Part shown: positions 7,425-15,749 of the stretch, one piece after another
Layout of the letters: the number at the start of each line of letters is the position of its first letter
Position numbering within the stretch: the first letter of the stretch is position 1
DNA from: Paenibacillus sp. ACRRY
Lineage (GTDB): Bacteria > Bacillota > Bacilli > Paenibacillales > Paenibacillaceae
Direction: 5' to 3'
NCBI RefSeq assembly: GCF_022346995.1
Contig: NZ_JAKRNM010000001.1
Span: 1,364,001-1,428,000, forward strand
DNA: 64,000 nucleotides
Translations under genes and position numbers: made by a program
Notes under the pieces: model-generated
What the model saw: only the letters and a program-made list of their open reading frames with translations
What the model was told of the DNA's origin: nothing
Database searches by the model: none

Positions 7425-8777
7425 TCATGATGGGTTGGGTATCAAGATAGACCAGGCGCTTTGTGGCTCCATTGTCAGGTTCAAGAGCTCATCATTGTGA
7501 AGCTTCAATTGAATGTTTTCAGACGCCTCTCCCTCATTGAAGAGCACTACGGCAATCGAACCATCCTTGTTACGGAAGGCAACGTTGTAGATTGACCCGC
7601 GACTGGAACTGGAGTCAATCCGAACGGCCTGCGGGCGAATGATTGCGCTAAAATGAGCCAAGGCATAATAATCCAGTGTATACACAAGCTCACCTGTTTG
7701 CTGATTCACCTGCACGATTCCCCGGCAAGTACTGCGACCAAAGCCCGGAACCGTCGGCCCGTTGTTTTCATCAAGTGCCATATTCCATAGTACAAAAGAC
7801 TTGCTGTAGTTGCGTAATATCTGAATTCCCGTACGCATGACATTAGAGAAGGCTTGTTTGAATGGAGGAATCCATTCTCCTCCTGACCCCTCTGTGAAAT
7901 GTACTTCCTTTTCGGCGTATGCTTGATACACCTTCGATTGTGCCGATGCTTCCCCCCCGTACCAGTGCCAGGCAACGCCGTCAACTTCCTCTCCCGCTTG
8001 CTCCAGCACCGTAAGTGGATAACCCGGTTCATCCCAGTTGTGATCATAACAGAGAATTTTGCTCTGAATGCCTTGGCTGACAAAGGCAGGTTTCAGATGA
8101 TTTTTGATAAAATCCGCCTGTGCTTCTGCTGGCATTAGCATGCCTGGGTAATGGCCTGGCTCATACAATGCTTCATTCTGAGGTGTCACTGCATGGACAG
8201 GCAATCCATACTCCGCGTATGCTTTGATCGTTTTGGCAAAATATTCGGCGTACACCGGATAATACTCAAGCTTCAGTTGTCCCGTAATCATCGACCCGCT
8301 CGTTTTCATCCAACCCGGAGCACTCCAAGGCGAAAGAAACAGCTTCAGATCCGGATTTAATTCGAGCGCCTTCCGGGTCAAGGGGATTACATCCTCCTCA
8401 TCATGCGCAATACTGAAACGGGCGAGAGCCGGATCCGTTTCCCCTTCAGGCAGATCATTGTAGCTGTATACCGTTCTGGCATAATCCGAAGCGCCCATTG
8501 GATTGCGAATGACCGACAAGCCGATGCCATCTCTGGGGTGGAACAGCCTGATCATCAGCTCCTCCCTCTGTTCTTCGCTCAATTTCTGATGAATCAGATA
8601 CGCTGACGAATCGGTAAATGAAGCTCCGAAACCATCCATCTCCTGAAAAGTATGCTGATCATCCAGCTTGACTTCGATTATCTCCCGGTCTGCTTGAAGC
8701 GGTTGCAATTGTTCCTCTGATACAGGCTCAAATAGTTCATGTTCTCCTGTTGATCGATAGATCCTGAATTGGCTCAT
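7425..8777 (-). CDS. GH30 glycoside hydrolase (glucosylceramidase / beta-1,6-glucanase type)
   Basis: Retaining beta-glycosidase of 450 aa. Visible: the FQEMDGFGASFTDSSA start motif (44-59), SPWSAPGWMKT (149-159), the acid/base Glu202 in TPQNEALY and the nucleophile Glu296 in HFTEGSGG. A short beta domain closes the protein. No signal peptide, so a cytoplasmic role on imported oligosaccharides is likely. It is the last gene of a unit with a sugar-binding lipoprotein and two permeases, all probably under the LacI protein encoded upstream. The substrate (beta-1,6-glucan, glucosylceramide or another beta-glucoside) cannot be told from sequence. Confidence 0.92.
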   Translation of the reverse strand: MSQFRIYRSTGEHELFEPVSEEQLQPLQADREIIEVKLDDQHTFQEMDGFGASFTDSSAYLIHQKLSEEQREELMIRLFHPRDGIGLSVIRNPMGASDYARTVYSYNDLPEGETDPALARFSIAHDEEDVIPLTRKALELNPDLKLFLSPWSAPGWMKTSGSMITGQLKLEYYPVYAEYFAKTIKAYAEYGLPVHAVTPQNEALYEPGHYPGMLMPAEAQADFIKNHLKPAFVSQGIQSKILCYDHNWDEPGYPLTVLEQAGEEVDGVAWHWYGGEASAQSKVYQAYAEKEVHFTEGSGGEWIPPFKQAFSNVMRTGIQILRNYSKSFVLWNMALDENNGPTVPGFGRSTCRGIVQVNQQTGELVYTLDYYALAHFSAIIRPQAVRIDSSSSRGSIYNVAFRNKDGSIAVVLFNEGEASENIQLKLHNDELLNLTMEPQSAWSILIPNPS

Positions 8778-8795
8778 CTAATCCCCTCCGTTTTT

Positions 8796-10439
8796 TTATT
8801 GGATGCCTAATTTCTCCTTATTCTGTTTCATCTTCTCACTGCGAACCTTCACGATCTCATCCCAGCGATTTTCATCCAAGAATGACTTGTAAGCGGCAAG
8901 TGCACCATCAAATGAAGCATCATCCTTCGCTCGAACCATGCTTACGAGTGTCGAATTCCATTTGGTGTTGATGGCAGACAAGGCACGTGCTTCCTGTGTT
9001 CCTTGATCCGGATTGATATTCTCCAGAATAAAATGAGGTTTCAGCTTGCCTTTGCCCCATTCCTGCATTTGTTTAATCGACTCCGGAAAAGCATCCGCAC
9101 TTAGCGCTTTGTGACGGTCATGACCGAAGAACATGAATTCGCCCATGCGATAATCCTTTTTGAACTTATCCGCATTATTGAGCTGCAGGTCCTTCACCGC
9201 TGGCAGCAATTCAACCGTACCGTCCGCTTGGGTCTGATAGGTTTCACCTTCGATACCGTAGTTCATCAGCGTCTGCCCCTCTTCGCTGAGCAGATACGTG
9301 AAGATTTGAATGGCTTTCGCCGGATCCTTGCTGTCCTTGGAAATAAAGTTGATCATCCAGCCCGTTATGCCCGATTGATTCAGCGTTGGAGCGTTGCCTT
9401 TGTTGCTCTGTGGACCGTCGATTGCAATATACTCCTTGCCAGGGTTAGCACTCATATAAATTTGAAGATTTCCCCCTTGCTGTGGTGTGCCATCCAGCAG
9501 CATCGTTGCATATTTTCCCGATTTCACTTTTTCCTCGAACGCCGTACCGTCATCTGCAAAACTGTCATCACTGATATTGCCATCTCTGTACACGGTGTTC
9601 AGCGTTTTCAACCAAGCGAGATAGTCCTCATCAAGATTACGATCATAGAATTCGCCGTTCTCGTTCTCCAGAGGTACACCGATGAAATCCTGCAGTGTAT
9701 CTCCAAGCGAACCTGTACCCTCTCCAATAGAGTTAAATCCGAATGGGGTCAGTGTTGGAAACTTCTCTTTGATCAGCTTCATTACACTCTGGAATTCTTC
9801 TGGTGTTCCAATGACTGGACTTCCCAGTGCCTCATACACATCCTTGCGGATGACAAATGCTGTTTTGGCCGGGATGTTGCCGCTATCATAATCGGCTTGT
9901 GTATTAGAATAGTTCGGATATCCGTAGGTCTTGCCATCAGCCAGCTGGAACCAGTTAAGGGTATCTGCCGCAGCTACCTTATTGAAATACGGATCGTATT
10001 TCTCAGCCAGATCATTCAGCGGCAGTGCCCAGGTTGCAGCCTTTTGCACGACTGGAGAGTTCGAGTCGAATACAGTCAGCAGGTCTGGCATCTCCCCACC
10101 GGCAAAAAAGGTATTTAGTTTCGTATCATCACCTGTAATGAATTTAATGTTGATGTTCAGGTCCTCTTTGATTTTCTTCGTAACGATGTCTTTACCAAAA
10201 TCAGTGTTCCACCAGTCCGCGTTGACGTACCAGGTTAGATCCGTAACCTCTTCTTTTTTGTCGAGCTGCCATGCTGGCTTCTCTGGATCAACCGTGTATC
10301 GGTCTTCAATGGAAACCCAGTTCCCCTCACCGGAGCTACCTGCTCCTCCTCCGCATCCTGTAACCAGCAATACCGCTGTCAGCAGGGCAGCACTTAGTTT
10401 AATTCCCGTCTGACCGATGGCCTTCTTCATGTTCAACAT
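8796..10439 (-). CDS. Sugar ABC transporter solute-binding lipoprotein
   Basis: Extracytoplasmic binding protein of 547 aa (LplA-like, family 1). The N-terminus has a basic start, a hydrophobic stretch and the lipobox LVTGC, giving a lipid-anchored protein. Long-form binding proteins of this length normally pair with LplB/YtcP permeases, as here. The ATG at 10439 follows GAGGAGG by 7 bases. It lies 74 bases after the second permease gene, and the GH30 gene follows 18 bases later, so the binding protein likely supplies a beta-linked oligosaccharide to that enzyme. No ATPase is linked; a shared MsmX-type ATPase elsewhere is expected from the family. Confidence 0.93.
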   Translation of the reverse strand: MLNMKKAIGQTGIKLSAALLTAVLLVTGCGGGAGSSGEGNWVSIEDRYTVDPEKPAWQLDKKEEVTDLTWYVNADWWNTDFGKDIVTKKIKEDLNINIKFITGDDTKLNTFFAGGEMPDLLTVFDSNSPVVQKAATWALPLNDLAEKYDPYFNKVAAADTLNWFQLADGKTYGYPNYSNTQADYDSGNIPAKTAFVIRKDVYEALGSPVIGTPEEFQSVMKLIKEKFPTLTPFGFNSIGEGTGSLGDTLQDFIGVPLENENGEFYDRNLDEDYLAWLKTLNTVYRDGNISDDSFADDGTAFEEKVKSGKYATMLLDGTPQQGGNLQIYMSANPGKEYIAIDGPQSNKGNAPTLNQSGITGWMINFISKDSKDPAKAIQIFTYLLSEEGQTLMNYGIEGETYQTQADGTVELLPAVKDLQLNNADKFKKDYRMGEFMFFGHDRHKALSADAFPESIKQMQEWGKGKLKPHFILENINPDQGTQEARALSAINTKWNSTLVSMVRAKDDASFDGALAAYKSFLDENRWDEIVKVRSEKMKQNKEKLGIQ

Positions 10440-10513
10440 ATGGATTCCTCCTCAGAATGTGGTAAAACCTGGACAAGCATTCAAAACCTTCATAGATCCA
10501 ACTTGAGTTTGGC

Positions 10514-11401
10514 TTACTCTTTGACAGCCCCCAGCATCATTCCTGATATAAAATATCTCTGAAGGATGGGATAGATCAGCACGATTGGCAAAGTGGTAAT
10601 AACGATCGTGGCGAGCTGCACGCCTTTGGTCGTCGTTTCAATGACCGCAGAGCCTCCGATATTTTGCATGGATTGCGTCTGGGATTGCACAATAATTTCA
10701 TATAACATCATCTGCAGTGGATATAATGACTGATCCGTAATGTACAACTTGGTTGTCATGAAGTCATTCCATTGTCCCACTCCATTAAATAGCGCAATCG
10801 TAGCCATTGCTGGCATGGAGAGCGGGATGAAGATTTTGAGGAAGATATGCCAGTCTCCAGCGCCATCAATTTTGGCTGACTCCTCCAGAGAATCCGGGAC
10901 GTTCCGGAAGAAGTTCATCAGAATGACGACATCATAGAAACTGAACAGTGCCGGAATGATGTAAACCCAGAAGCTGTTAAGCAGTCCGAGTGATTTGATC
11001 AACAGGTACGTTGGAATCATCCCCCCTGAGAAGAACATCGTGATAACACCCATGGCAACATATAGCTTCCGGCCCCGTATGTATTTTTTGCTCAGGCCGT
11101 AACCCACCATCGCACAGAAAAATACGTGAGTAACCACTCCAATTGTCGTTTTGGAAACGGATATCAAGAAGGCTTGCCAAATACTTGAATCATTAAATAC
11201 AGCACGGTAGTTCTCCAATGAGAACTCTGGTGACCAGAAGATGAACCCGCCCTCCGCCAGCGCCCTGCCGGAACTAAAGGAAGAAATAATCACATTCCAG
11301 AGTGGGACCACAATAACAATCGTACATATGACCAGCAAAACAATATTCAGCGTATCAAAGATCCGGCTATCGAGATCTTCTTTTGCCACCTTTCCATTCA
11401 C
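10514..11401 (-). CDS. Carbohydrate ABC transporter permease (LplC/YtcP type)
   Basis: Membrane permease of 295 aa with about six hydrophobic segments. The cytoplasmic EAA loop is seen as EESAKIDGAGDWHIFLKIFI (about 175-195), and the C-terminus YPILQRYFISGMMLGAVKE is diagnostic of the LplC/YtcP group. The GTG start at 11401 follows AAGGAGG by 8 bases. It is 15 bases after its partner permease gene and is followed by the binding lipoprotein, so the three form one import system without its own ATPase. Confidence 0.93.
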   Translation of the reverse strand: MNGKVAKEDLDSRIFDTLNIVLLVICTIVIVVPLWNVIISSFSSGRALAEGGFIFWSPEFSLENYRAVFNDSSIWQAFLISVSKTTIGVVTHVFFCAMVGYGLSKKYIRGRKLYVAMGVITMFFSGGMIPTYLLIKSLGLLNSFWVYIIPALFSFYDVVILMNFFRNVPDSLEESAKIDGAGDWHIFLKIFIPLSMPAMATIALFNGVGQWNDFMTTKLYITDQSLYPLQMMLYEIIVQSQTQSMQNIGGSAVIETTTKGVQLATIVITTLPIVLIYPILQRYFISGMMLGAVKE

Positions 11402-11416
11402 GCGTTACGCCTCCTT

Positions 11417-12412
11417 CTAGAGCACAGATTGATTATCGTTCAGCTTGCTCGTGATCTTGTTTGCGGTAACCAGCAAAATGACGGACACAATCGAGACGCC
11501 GAGTCCAACCGCTGTCGCATACGAAAAGTCACCCTGAGACATCCCCATACGATATACATAAGAGTTGATGACTTCTGCTTTTTCACGGTTTTGCGAGTTC
11601 ATCAGGACGAGAGTCTGGTCCAGGTTCGAGCCAAGTAAACCGCTTACAGTTAGAATCAGATTCAAGCTAATGATGGATCTCATGTTCGGAAGCGTAATGT
11701 TCCAGATTTGTCTTAGCCTGCTTGCACCATCAATTTTGGCAGCCTCATAGTACGTGGGGTCAATCTTCGACATAATGGCCAGATACAAAATGGTCCCCCA
11801 GCCGGCCTCTTTCCATATATCCGATAACGTAGCAATCCACCAGTACTTTCCGGCATCGAGCAGGATGTTTTGCGGCTGTGAGATCAAGCCCAGACTAAGC
11901 AGGATCTGGTTGAATAGCCCGGTCGTTGAGAACCAGGTGATGAGCATGCCCCCAAGAACGATCCAGGACAAAAAGTGCGGCAAATATGAAACCGTTTGCA
12001 CAAATTTCTTGAACCGTCCACTGTTCAGCTCGTAGATCATGATTGCAAGAATTATGGGAATGACGAAGCCGATCCCCAATTTGAGAAAACTGATGCCCAG
12101 CGTATTCACAACCGCGTCCCAGAAATATTTATCCGACAGGATAATTCTGAAATTCTCCAAGCCAACCCACGGTGCGGTAGCGAGCGTATCAATGACCGTA
12201 TAATTCTTGAAGGCAATCGTTAGACCGTAAATCGGAATGTAACAAAAAATGATCATAAAGATAATGCCTGGTATAATCATCGACTGAATTTCCCACTGTC
12301 TGCGATAGTCGACGACGAACTCCCTAACCCGCTGCCCTAGCGGCTTCCTGTGTTTAGGATCAGGACCAGTCGGTGTATTCCCGGCTGCCTTCTCAACAGC
12401 TAATTTACTCAC
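11417..12412 (-). CDS. Carbohydrate ABC transporter permease (LplB type)
   Basis: Membrane permease, 331 aa from the chosen GTG. A soluble N-terminal tail (about 1-45) is followed by six hydrophobic segments and the EAA loop YYEAAKIDGASRLRQIWNI. I choose GTG 12412 because GGGAG lies 9 bases before it; a longer in-frame start at 12442 would place the coding region up against the operator and lacks a ribosome site. It is the first gene of the transporter/GH30 unit, with a LacI-type palindrome 33-48 bases upstream. Confidence 0.92.
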   Translation of the reverse strand: MSKLAVEKAAGNTPTGPDPKHRKPLGQRVREFVVDYRRQWEIQSMIIPGIIFMIIFCYIPIYGLTIAFKNYTVIDTLATAPWVGLENFRIILSDKYFWDAVVNTLGISFLKLGIGFVIPIILAIMIYELNSGRFKKFVQTVSYLPHFLSWIVLGGMLITWFSTTGLFNQILLSLGLISQPQNILLDAGKYWWIATLSDIWKEAGWGTILYLAIMSKIDPTYYEAAKIDGASRLRQIWNITLPNMRSIISLNLILTVSGLLGSNLDQTLVLMNSQNREKAEVINSYVYRMGMSQGDFSYATAVGLGVSIVSVILLVTANKITSKLNDNQSVL

Positions 12413-12444
12413 GTTCCATAGCTCCCCTCTGTCTTTCCACACTC

Positions 12445-12460
12445 ATAAAAACGTTTTTAT
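12445..12460. promoter_or_regulatory. LacI-type operator before the transporter unit
   Basis: Perfect 16-bp palindrome ATAAAAACGTTTTTAT with the central CG step typical of LacI-family operators. The identical palindrome occurs at 13570-13585 before the lacI gene itself. Together they make a strong case that the LacI protein encoded at 12529-13551 controls both genes. Confidence 0.8.
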
Positions 12461-12500
12461 TTTTGTGCATAAAAACCCCCTTATTCTGCTTCAATCATTT

Positions 12501-12552
12501 AAAAAAAGACCGAAATGACCTTGCACAACTATGCTTCAATATCATTCCGGCC
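12501..12552 (-). terminator. Terminator that starts inside the lacI coding end
   Basis: On the minus strand GGCCGGAATGA (12552-12542, within the last codons of lacI) pairs with TCATTTCGGTC (12518-12508) through 11 pairs, two of them G-U, and seven T follow (12507-12501). The loop is 23 bases. It would separate lacI from the transporter genes. Confidence 0.65.
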
Positions 12553-13551
12553 GATCTTTACGTGGCTTGAGCCTCTTACGATGAGTTCACCCGATAATTT
12601 TTGAGCTACACCTTGCTCTTTCTTCTTGATCATGCCAACCAATTGGTTAATGGCCAGTATTCCTTGCCTTGCAATCTGATTCCTTACTGTCGTGAGTGGC
12701 GGTGAAAAATATGGGGCAATATCAATATCGTCAAAACCCACCACGCTTACATCTTGAGGAACTTCATACCCTTCGGATTTTAATGCATGAATGCAGCCAA
12801 CTGCACTCAGGTCATTACCTGCGAGAAATGCGTCGGGACGTTTGCCTGGATGCAGGTGCAAAAAGGACTTAATGGCACTGTACGTGCCCTCTTCCTCAAA
12901 ATACCCCTGAATGATATAGTCATCATCCACCGGGAGTTGGTATTCACGCAAAGCTGCCAGATACCCGTCTCTACGCTGCACGCTGTCAAACATCGTATCC
13001 ACACCGGAGATGTAAGCAATCTTCTTGTGTCCAAGTGAGATCAGGTACTTCGTTGCTTCGTAAGCTGCCACATAAGAGTCGAATATGATACTTCCCATCG
13101 TTTCACTCTGATAGACACGGTCCAGGAAGACTGCCTTGATCTTGTCTTTTTGCATGGACAGAATATCCTGCTCATCAATGCGCAGTTCTTCATAAATAAT
13201 GACACCATCCACGCGGCGCCCCATAATATTGCTCATGATGACCTGTTTATCCTTAGTGACAAATACATTCAGCCCATATCCGAGGCGGTCACACTCGCGG
13301 GACATCGACTCAACCAGTTTGTAAAAATACGGTCCTGATACACTGGTCGTGAAGAAGCCCAGCATCTTGGTTTGTCCCGATTTTAACAATTTGCCATTCA
13401 GATTGGGAACGTAATTTAACCGCTCAGCTACCTTCAGCACGTGAGACTTGGTCTCCGGGTTCAGTACGTCCACACCATTCAGAGCATTGGACACGGTGGA
13501 TATGGAAACACCCGCTTCCCTTGCAACATCTTTGATCGTAATCTTAGCCAT
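12529..13551 (-). CDS. LacI-family repressor of the GH30/transporter unit
   Basis: A 340-aa repressor. The N-terminal helix-turn-helix and hinge read TIKDVAREAGVSISTVSNAL (4-23) and then RLNYVPN, as in LacI/PurR. A periplasmic-binding-like sensor domain follows (about 60-335), ending with VVGFDDIDIAPYFSPPLTTV. The start ATG follows AAAGGA by 9 bases. Its own promoter region carries the same palindrome as the neighbouring transporter unit, so autoregulation is likely. The inducer is presumably the sugar handled by the GH30 enzyme. Confidence 0.95.
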   Translation of the reverse strand: MAKITIKDVAREAGVSISTVSNALNGVDVLNPETKSHVLKVAERLNYVPNLNGKLLKSGQTKMLGFFTTSVSGPYFYKLVESMSRECDRLGYGLNVFVTKDKQVIMSNIMGRRVDGVIIYEELRIDEQDILSMQKDKIKAVFLDRVYQSETMGSIIFDSYVAAYEATKYLISLGHKKIAYISGVDTMFDSVQRRDGYLAALREYQLPVDDDYIIQGYFEEEGTYSAIKSFLHLHPGKRPDAFLAGNDLSAVGCIHALKSEGYEVPQDVSVVGFDDIDIAPYFSPPLTTVRNQIARQGILAINQLVGMIKKKEQGVAQKLSGELIVRGSSHVKIGRNDIEA

Positions 13552-13569
13552 AATGATTAGTCCTTTACT

Positions 13570-13585
13570 ATAAAAACGTTTTTAT
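13570..13585. promoter_or_regulatory. LacI-type operator before lacI
   Basis: Second exact copy of the palindrome ATAAAAACGTTTTTAT, 19-34 bases before the lacI start. A weaker relative (ATAAAACCGCTTTCAG) lies at about 13600-13615. Confidence 0.78.
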
Positions 13586-13658
13586 ATTGTTAAATTAGCA
13601 TAAAACCGCTTTCAGCACAACACTTTAATTTTTTTTACGCTGATGCTTTATGCTTTTT

Positions 13659-13991
13659 CTATGTGTATGAGCTGTAAATCTGCTCCAATTGCTCTCCCAA
13701 ACGATCCAGACGAACGAACCGATCCGCGCGTACAACTTCCTTCTGCTCCACCAGAACAAGCATAATTGGAACGGTGAAAATGAGGAACTTCGATGCCACC
13801 TCTTCCACCTGGTTCGCATCGATGTGTCCCAGAGCAATCGAAGGATAAGGCTGTAGCAGTTCTCTGATCTTGGGCAGCAAGGCATGACACACACTGCATT
13901 CCTGCCGGCTAACATACAGTAAAGTCAAGGTATGCTGCTGGATAAACGAATCAACCATGTCCATGGACGTTAACTCATGTATTTCTTTCAT
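13659..13991 (-). CDS. Thioredoxin-like protein
   Basis: A 110-aa thioredoxin-fold protein. It has the redox pair CSVC (Cys32 and Cys35) after the LLYVSRQE strand, an HIDANQ strand and a TVPIML segment with the expected cis-proline. The usual WCGPC is replaced by ECSVC, so it belongs to the divergent YtpP/YbbN-like small group rather than classic TrxA. The ATG at 13991 follows GGAGG by 5 bases; a longer frame to 14081 lacks a ribosome site. It is followed by lacI after 107 bases with no clear terminator, though the lacI operator lies in the gap. Role: probably thiol-disulfide exchange in the cytoplasm. Confidence 0.85.
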   Translation of the reverse strand: MKEIHELTSMDMVDSFIQQHTLTLLYVSRQECSVCHALLPKIRELLQPYPSIALGHIDANQVEEVASKFLIFTVPIMLVLVEQKEVVRADRFVRLDRLGEQLEQIYSSYT

Positions 13992-14193
13992 TTGTGCCTC
14001 CGTCTCAATCCAAACTGATATAACAAGTATGAGTGTACCATGATTAAATGCTCTTATAAAATGCACAACGGAGTGAATCATCTATTCAATACCAAGCGAA
14101 GTTCCATGAACCATAAAATCTCACTTTCCAAAATACCCCAATTTGAATTACACTAGAAGTGTATAACCATCTTAATTGAAATGAGGTTTATCT

Positions 14194-14325
14194 ATGAAAA
14201 GAAAAAGCATGCTGCTCCTCGCTGCCCTCTGTCTATTCGCTTCATTCGCTGCTTCCGCCTCCGCTGCTTCAGTTGACAACGGATTCAACCTACTTTCGGA
14301 TCGACAAACGGGTACAGTTAAATAA
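14194..14325 (+). CDS. 43-aa secreted micro-peptide precursor (or gene remnant)
   Basis: ATG at 14194 with GAGG 8 bases upstream. The product has a basic start (MKRKS), a hydrophobic Leu/Ala core and an ASASAA cleavage region, leaving a short mature tail of about 19 residues that begins SVDNGFNLL. No domain is recognised. Size and layout resemble Phr-like pro-peptides, but no Rap-type receptor gene is adjacent. It could also be the surviving start of a longer secreted protein. The bidirectional terminator at 14415-14459 follows it. Confidence 0.5.
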   Translation: MKRKSMLLLAALCLFASFAASASAASVDNGFNLLSDRQTGTVK

Positions 14326-14414
14326 GAAGTTCTTTAGTTCTTAACTTCTTAACAAACTCTCAAAAGCTTACTTCTTAGTGATTACATATAACGAATCGGC
14401 TTCATGATGGCATG

Positions 14415-14459
14415 AAAAAGGACACGAACCTGTAAATTCATACAGGCTTGTGTCCTTTT
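14415..14459. terminator. Bidirectional terminator
   Basis: GGACACgAACCTGT and ACAGGcTTGTGTCC form a long stem flanked by AAAAA (left) and TTTT (right). It closes the pentapeptide-repeat gene on the minus strand and the micro-peptide unit on the plus strand. Confidence 0.88.
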
Positions 14460-14468
14460 CATTTGGTG

Positions 14469-15074
14469 TCAATCTACCTTAGCGCCATATGAACGCATAA
14501 ATAATACAGCCTGTTCCCTGTCTATACGAGCACCCTTGACGTCCAAGGATTTCAGATCAATGCCTTCTAGGTTAGCTCCGCGCAGGTCCGCTCCCATTAG
14601 TTTAGCCCTGCTCAGTGTTGCTCTGGTCATGTCACAATCTCTGAGATCCGCCCTTCCAAGGTCCGTATCCGAGAAATCCGTCTCGTAGAAGCGAATGCCG
14701 CGCAGATCCTGCTTGCCCAGCTTCGTGTGTCTCAGATTCGTATAGGACCAGTCCCCCTGTATAAGAGTAACGCCATCCATCTGTGCTCCCGAGAAATCAG
14801 AACCGGTCATTTTACAGGACGTAAATTTGGAGACAAAAAGGTTAGCTCCACTGAATGTACAGTTCTCAAAAGCAGATTCCGTATGAAACGACCCGTTCAT
14901 GCTCGCTCCTCTGAAGTCGCATTCGATAAAGCGGCAATTGCTCGTCTCGATCTCTTCCATGGAGGCATTCATAAAGGTACACTGCTTGAAAACACAGCGC
15001 ATCAGCTCTCCGTATCTCAAGTCGTGCCCGTCAAAATGCACTGCTTCATATTCCTGATCCTTGTATTGGTACAC
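14469..15074 (-). CDS. Pentapeptide-repeat protein
   Basis: A 201-aa protein made almost entirely of pentapeptide units of the A(D/N)Lxx kind, for example SGANLFVSKF, GRADLRDCDM and MGADLRGANLEGIDL, which fold into a right-handed quadrilateral beta-helix. The family includes Qnr and McbG, which mimic DNA and protect gyrase, but many members have no known role and length alone does not decide. A GTG start follows GGAGG by 7 bases. There are clear breaks in the repeat around residues 35-45 and 105-115. It stands alone between terminators. Quinolone protection is possible but unproven. Confidence 0.9.
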   Translation of the reverse strand: MYQYKDQEYEAVHFDGHDLRYGELMRCVFKQCTFMNASMEEIETSNCRFIECDFRGASMNGSFHTESAFENCTFSGANLFVSKFTSCKMTGSDFSGAQMDGVTLIQGDWSYTNLRHTKLGKQDLRGIRFYETDFSDTDLGRADLRDCDMTRATLSRAKLMGADLRGANLEGIDLKSLDVKGARIDREQAVLFMRSYGAKVD

Positions 15075-15203
15075 GATTAAACCTCCTGCTTACATCTTCA
15101 TTCTATTCATCCAAACTTTTTATACTATACCATACCCCTGTCAAGTACCTGCCTAAGTGACCGTAAAAGTCAAGGCATTTAATTTGCCACGATCACAGCT
15201 AAC

Positions 15204-15257
15204 AAAAAAAGGCGTCTCTTCTGCTACTGTGCTTTACAGTAGGCTGATCGCCTTTTT
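15204..15257. terminator. Bidirectional terminator
   Basis: AAAAAAAGGCG at the left and CGCCTTTTT at the right enclose an inner stem, TACTGT (15224-15229) with ACAGTA. It lies directly after the DUF3817 gene on the minus strand. Confidence 0.85.
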
Positions 15258-15274
15258 CATCATGAGTATAAGGT

Positions 15275-15568
15275 TTATTTCCAGTCTCTCTTCTTCAAAT
15301 AAGATTCAAAAACAAATGTTCCAAATGGCAGCAAACCAGCCACGACACCCATGAACCAGCGTGCCGCCTTCCACCTGTTTACAACAGCCAAATGTACCAA
15401 TGCAATAAGATACAGAGGGAACAATATCCCATGAATCATGCCCATAATGGCCACCGGAGAAGAGATATCCGCGAAATATTTCAAAGGCATGGCAATAAAA
15501 ACAAGCAAGAGCAAGGAAACCCCTTCGCATATTCCTGCAATTTTGAATCGGCCGATCACTGTCTTCAT
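15275..15568 (-). CDS. DUF3817 (YdzA-like) membrane protein
   Basis: A 97-aa integral membrane protein with three hydrophobic segments. FKIAGICEGVSLLLLVFIAM, a MPLKYF loop and IHGILFPLYLIALVHLA are typical of the DUF3817/YdzA family, whose function is unknown. I prefer the ATG at 15568, which gives the family's usual length of about 95-100 residues and has a GGTGAG ribosome site; a longer frame to 15625 adds a polar tail. No functional link to its neighbours is visible. Confidence 0.82.
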   Translation of the reverse strand: MKTVIGRFKIAGICEGVSLLLLVFIAMPLKYFADISSPVAIMGMIHGILFPLYLIALVHLAVVNRWKAARWFMGVVAGLLPFGTFVFESYLKKRDWK

Positions 15569-15720
15569 TAAATTCCATCTCACCTTTCCAATCCTGGTTT
15601 GTGAATTATGTAACGTTCTCCACATTCAGTATAACGCATGGCTTGGAAGCATAAATGGTTCAAATTTGAATAATTATTGAATCTGCATCCCCATCATTGA
15701 ACCATTCCTTCAGTTCAATG

Positions 15721-15744
15721 AAAATAAGCCGCAAAAGTTGCGGC
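15721..15744 (-). terminator. Terminator of the LacI gene
   Basis: GCCGCAA (15728-15734) with TTGCGGC (15738-15744), then TTATTTT on the minus strand. Confidence 0.75.
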
Positions 15745-15749
15745 TAAAT

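Noticed and set aside
9111..10118. 335-aa plus-strand frame opposite the binding protein
   Set aside because: Antisense shadow; the binding lipoprotein on the other strand has a lipobox and family features, while this frame has none and no ribosome site.
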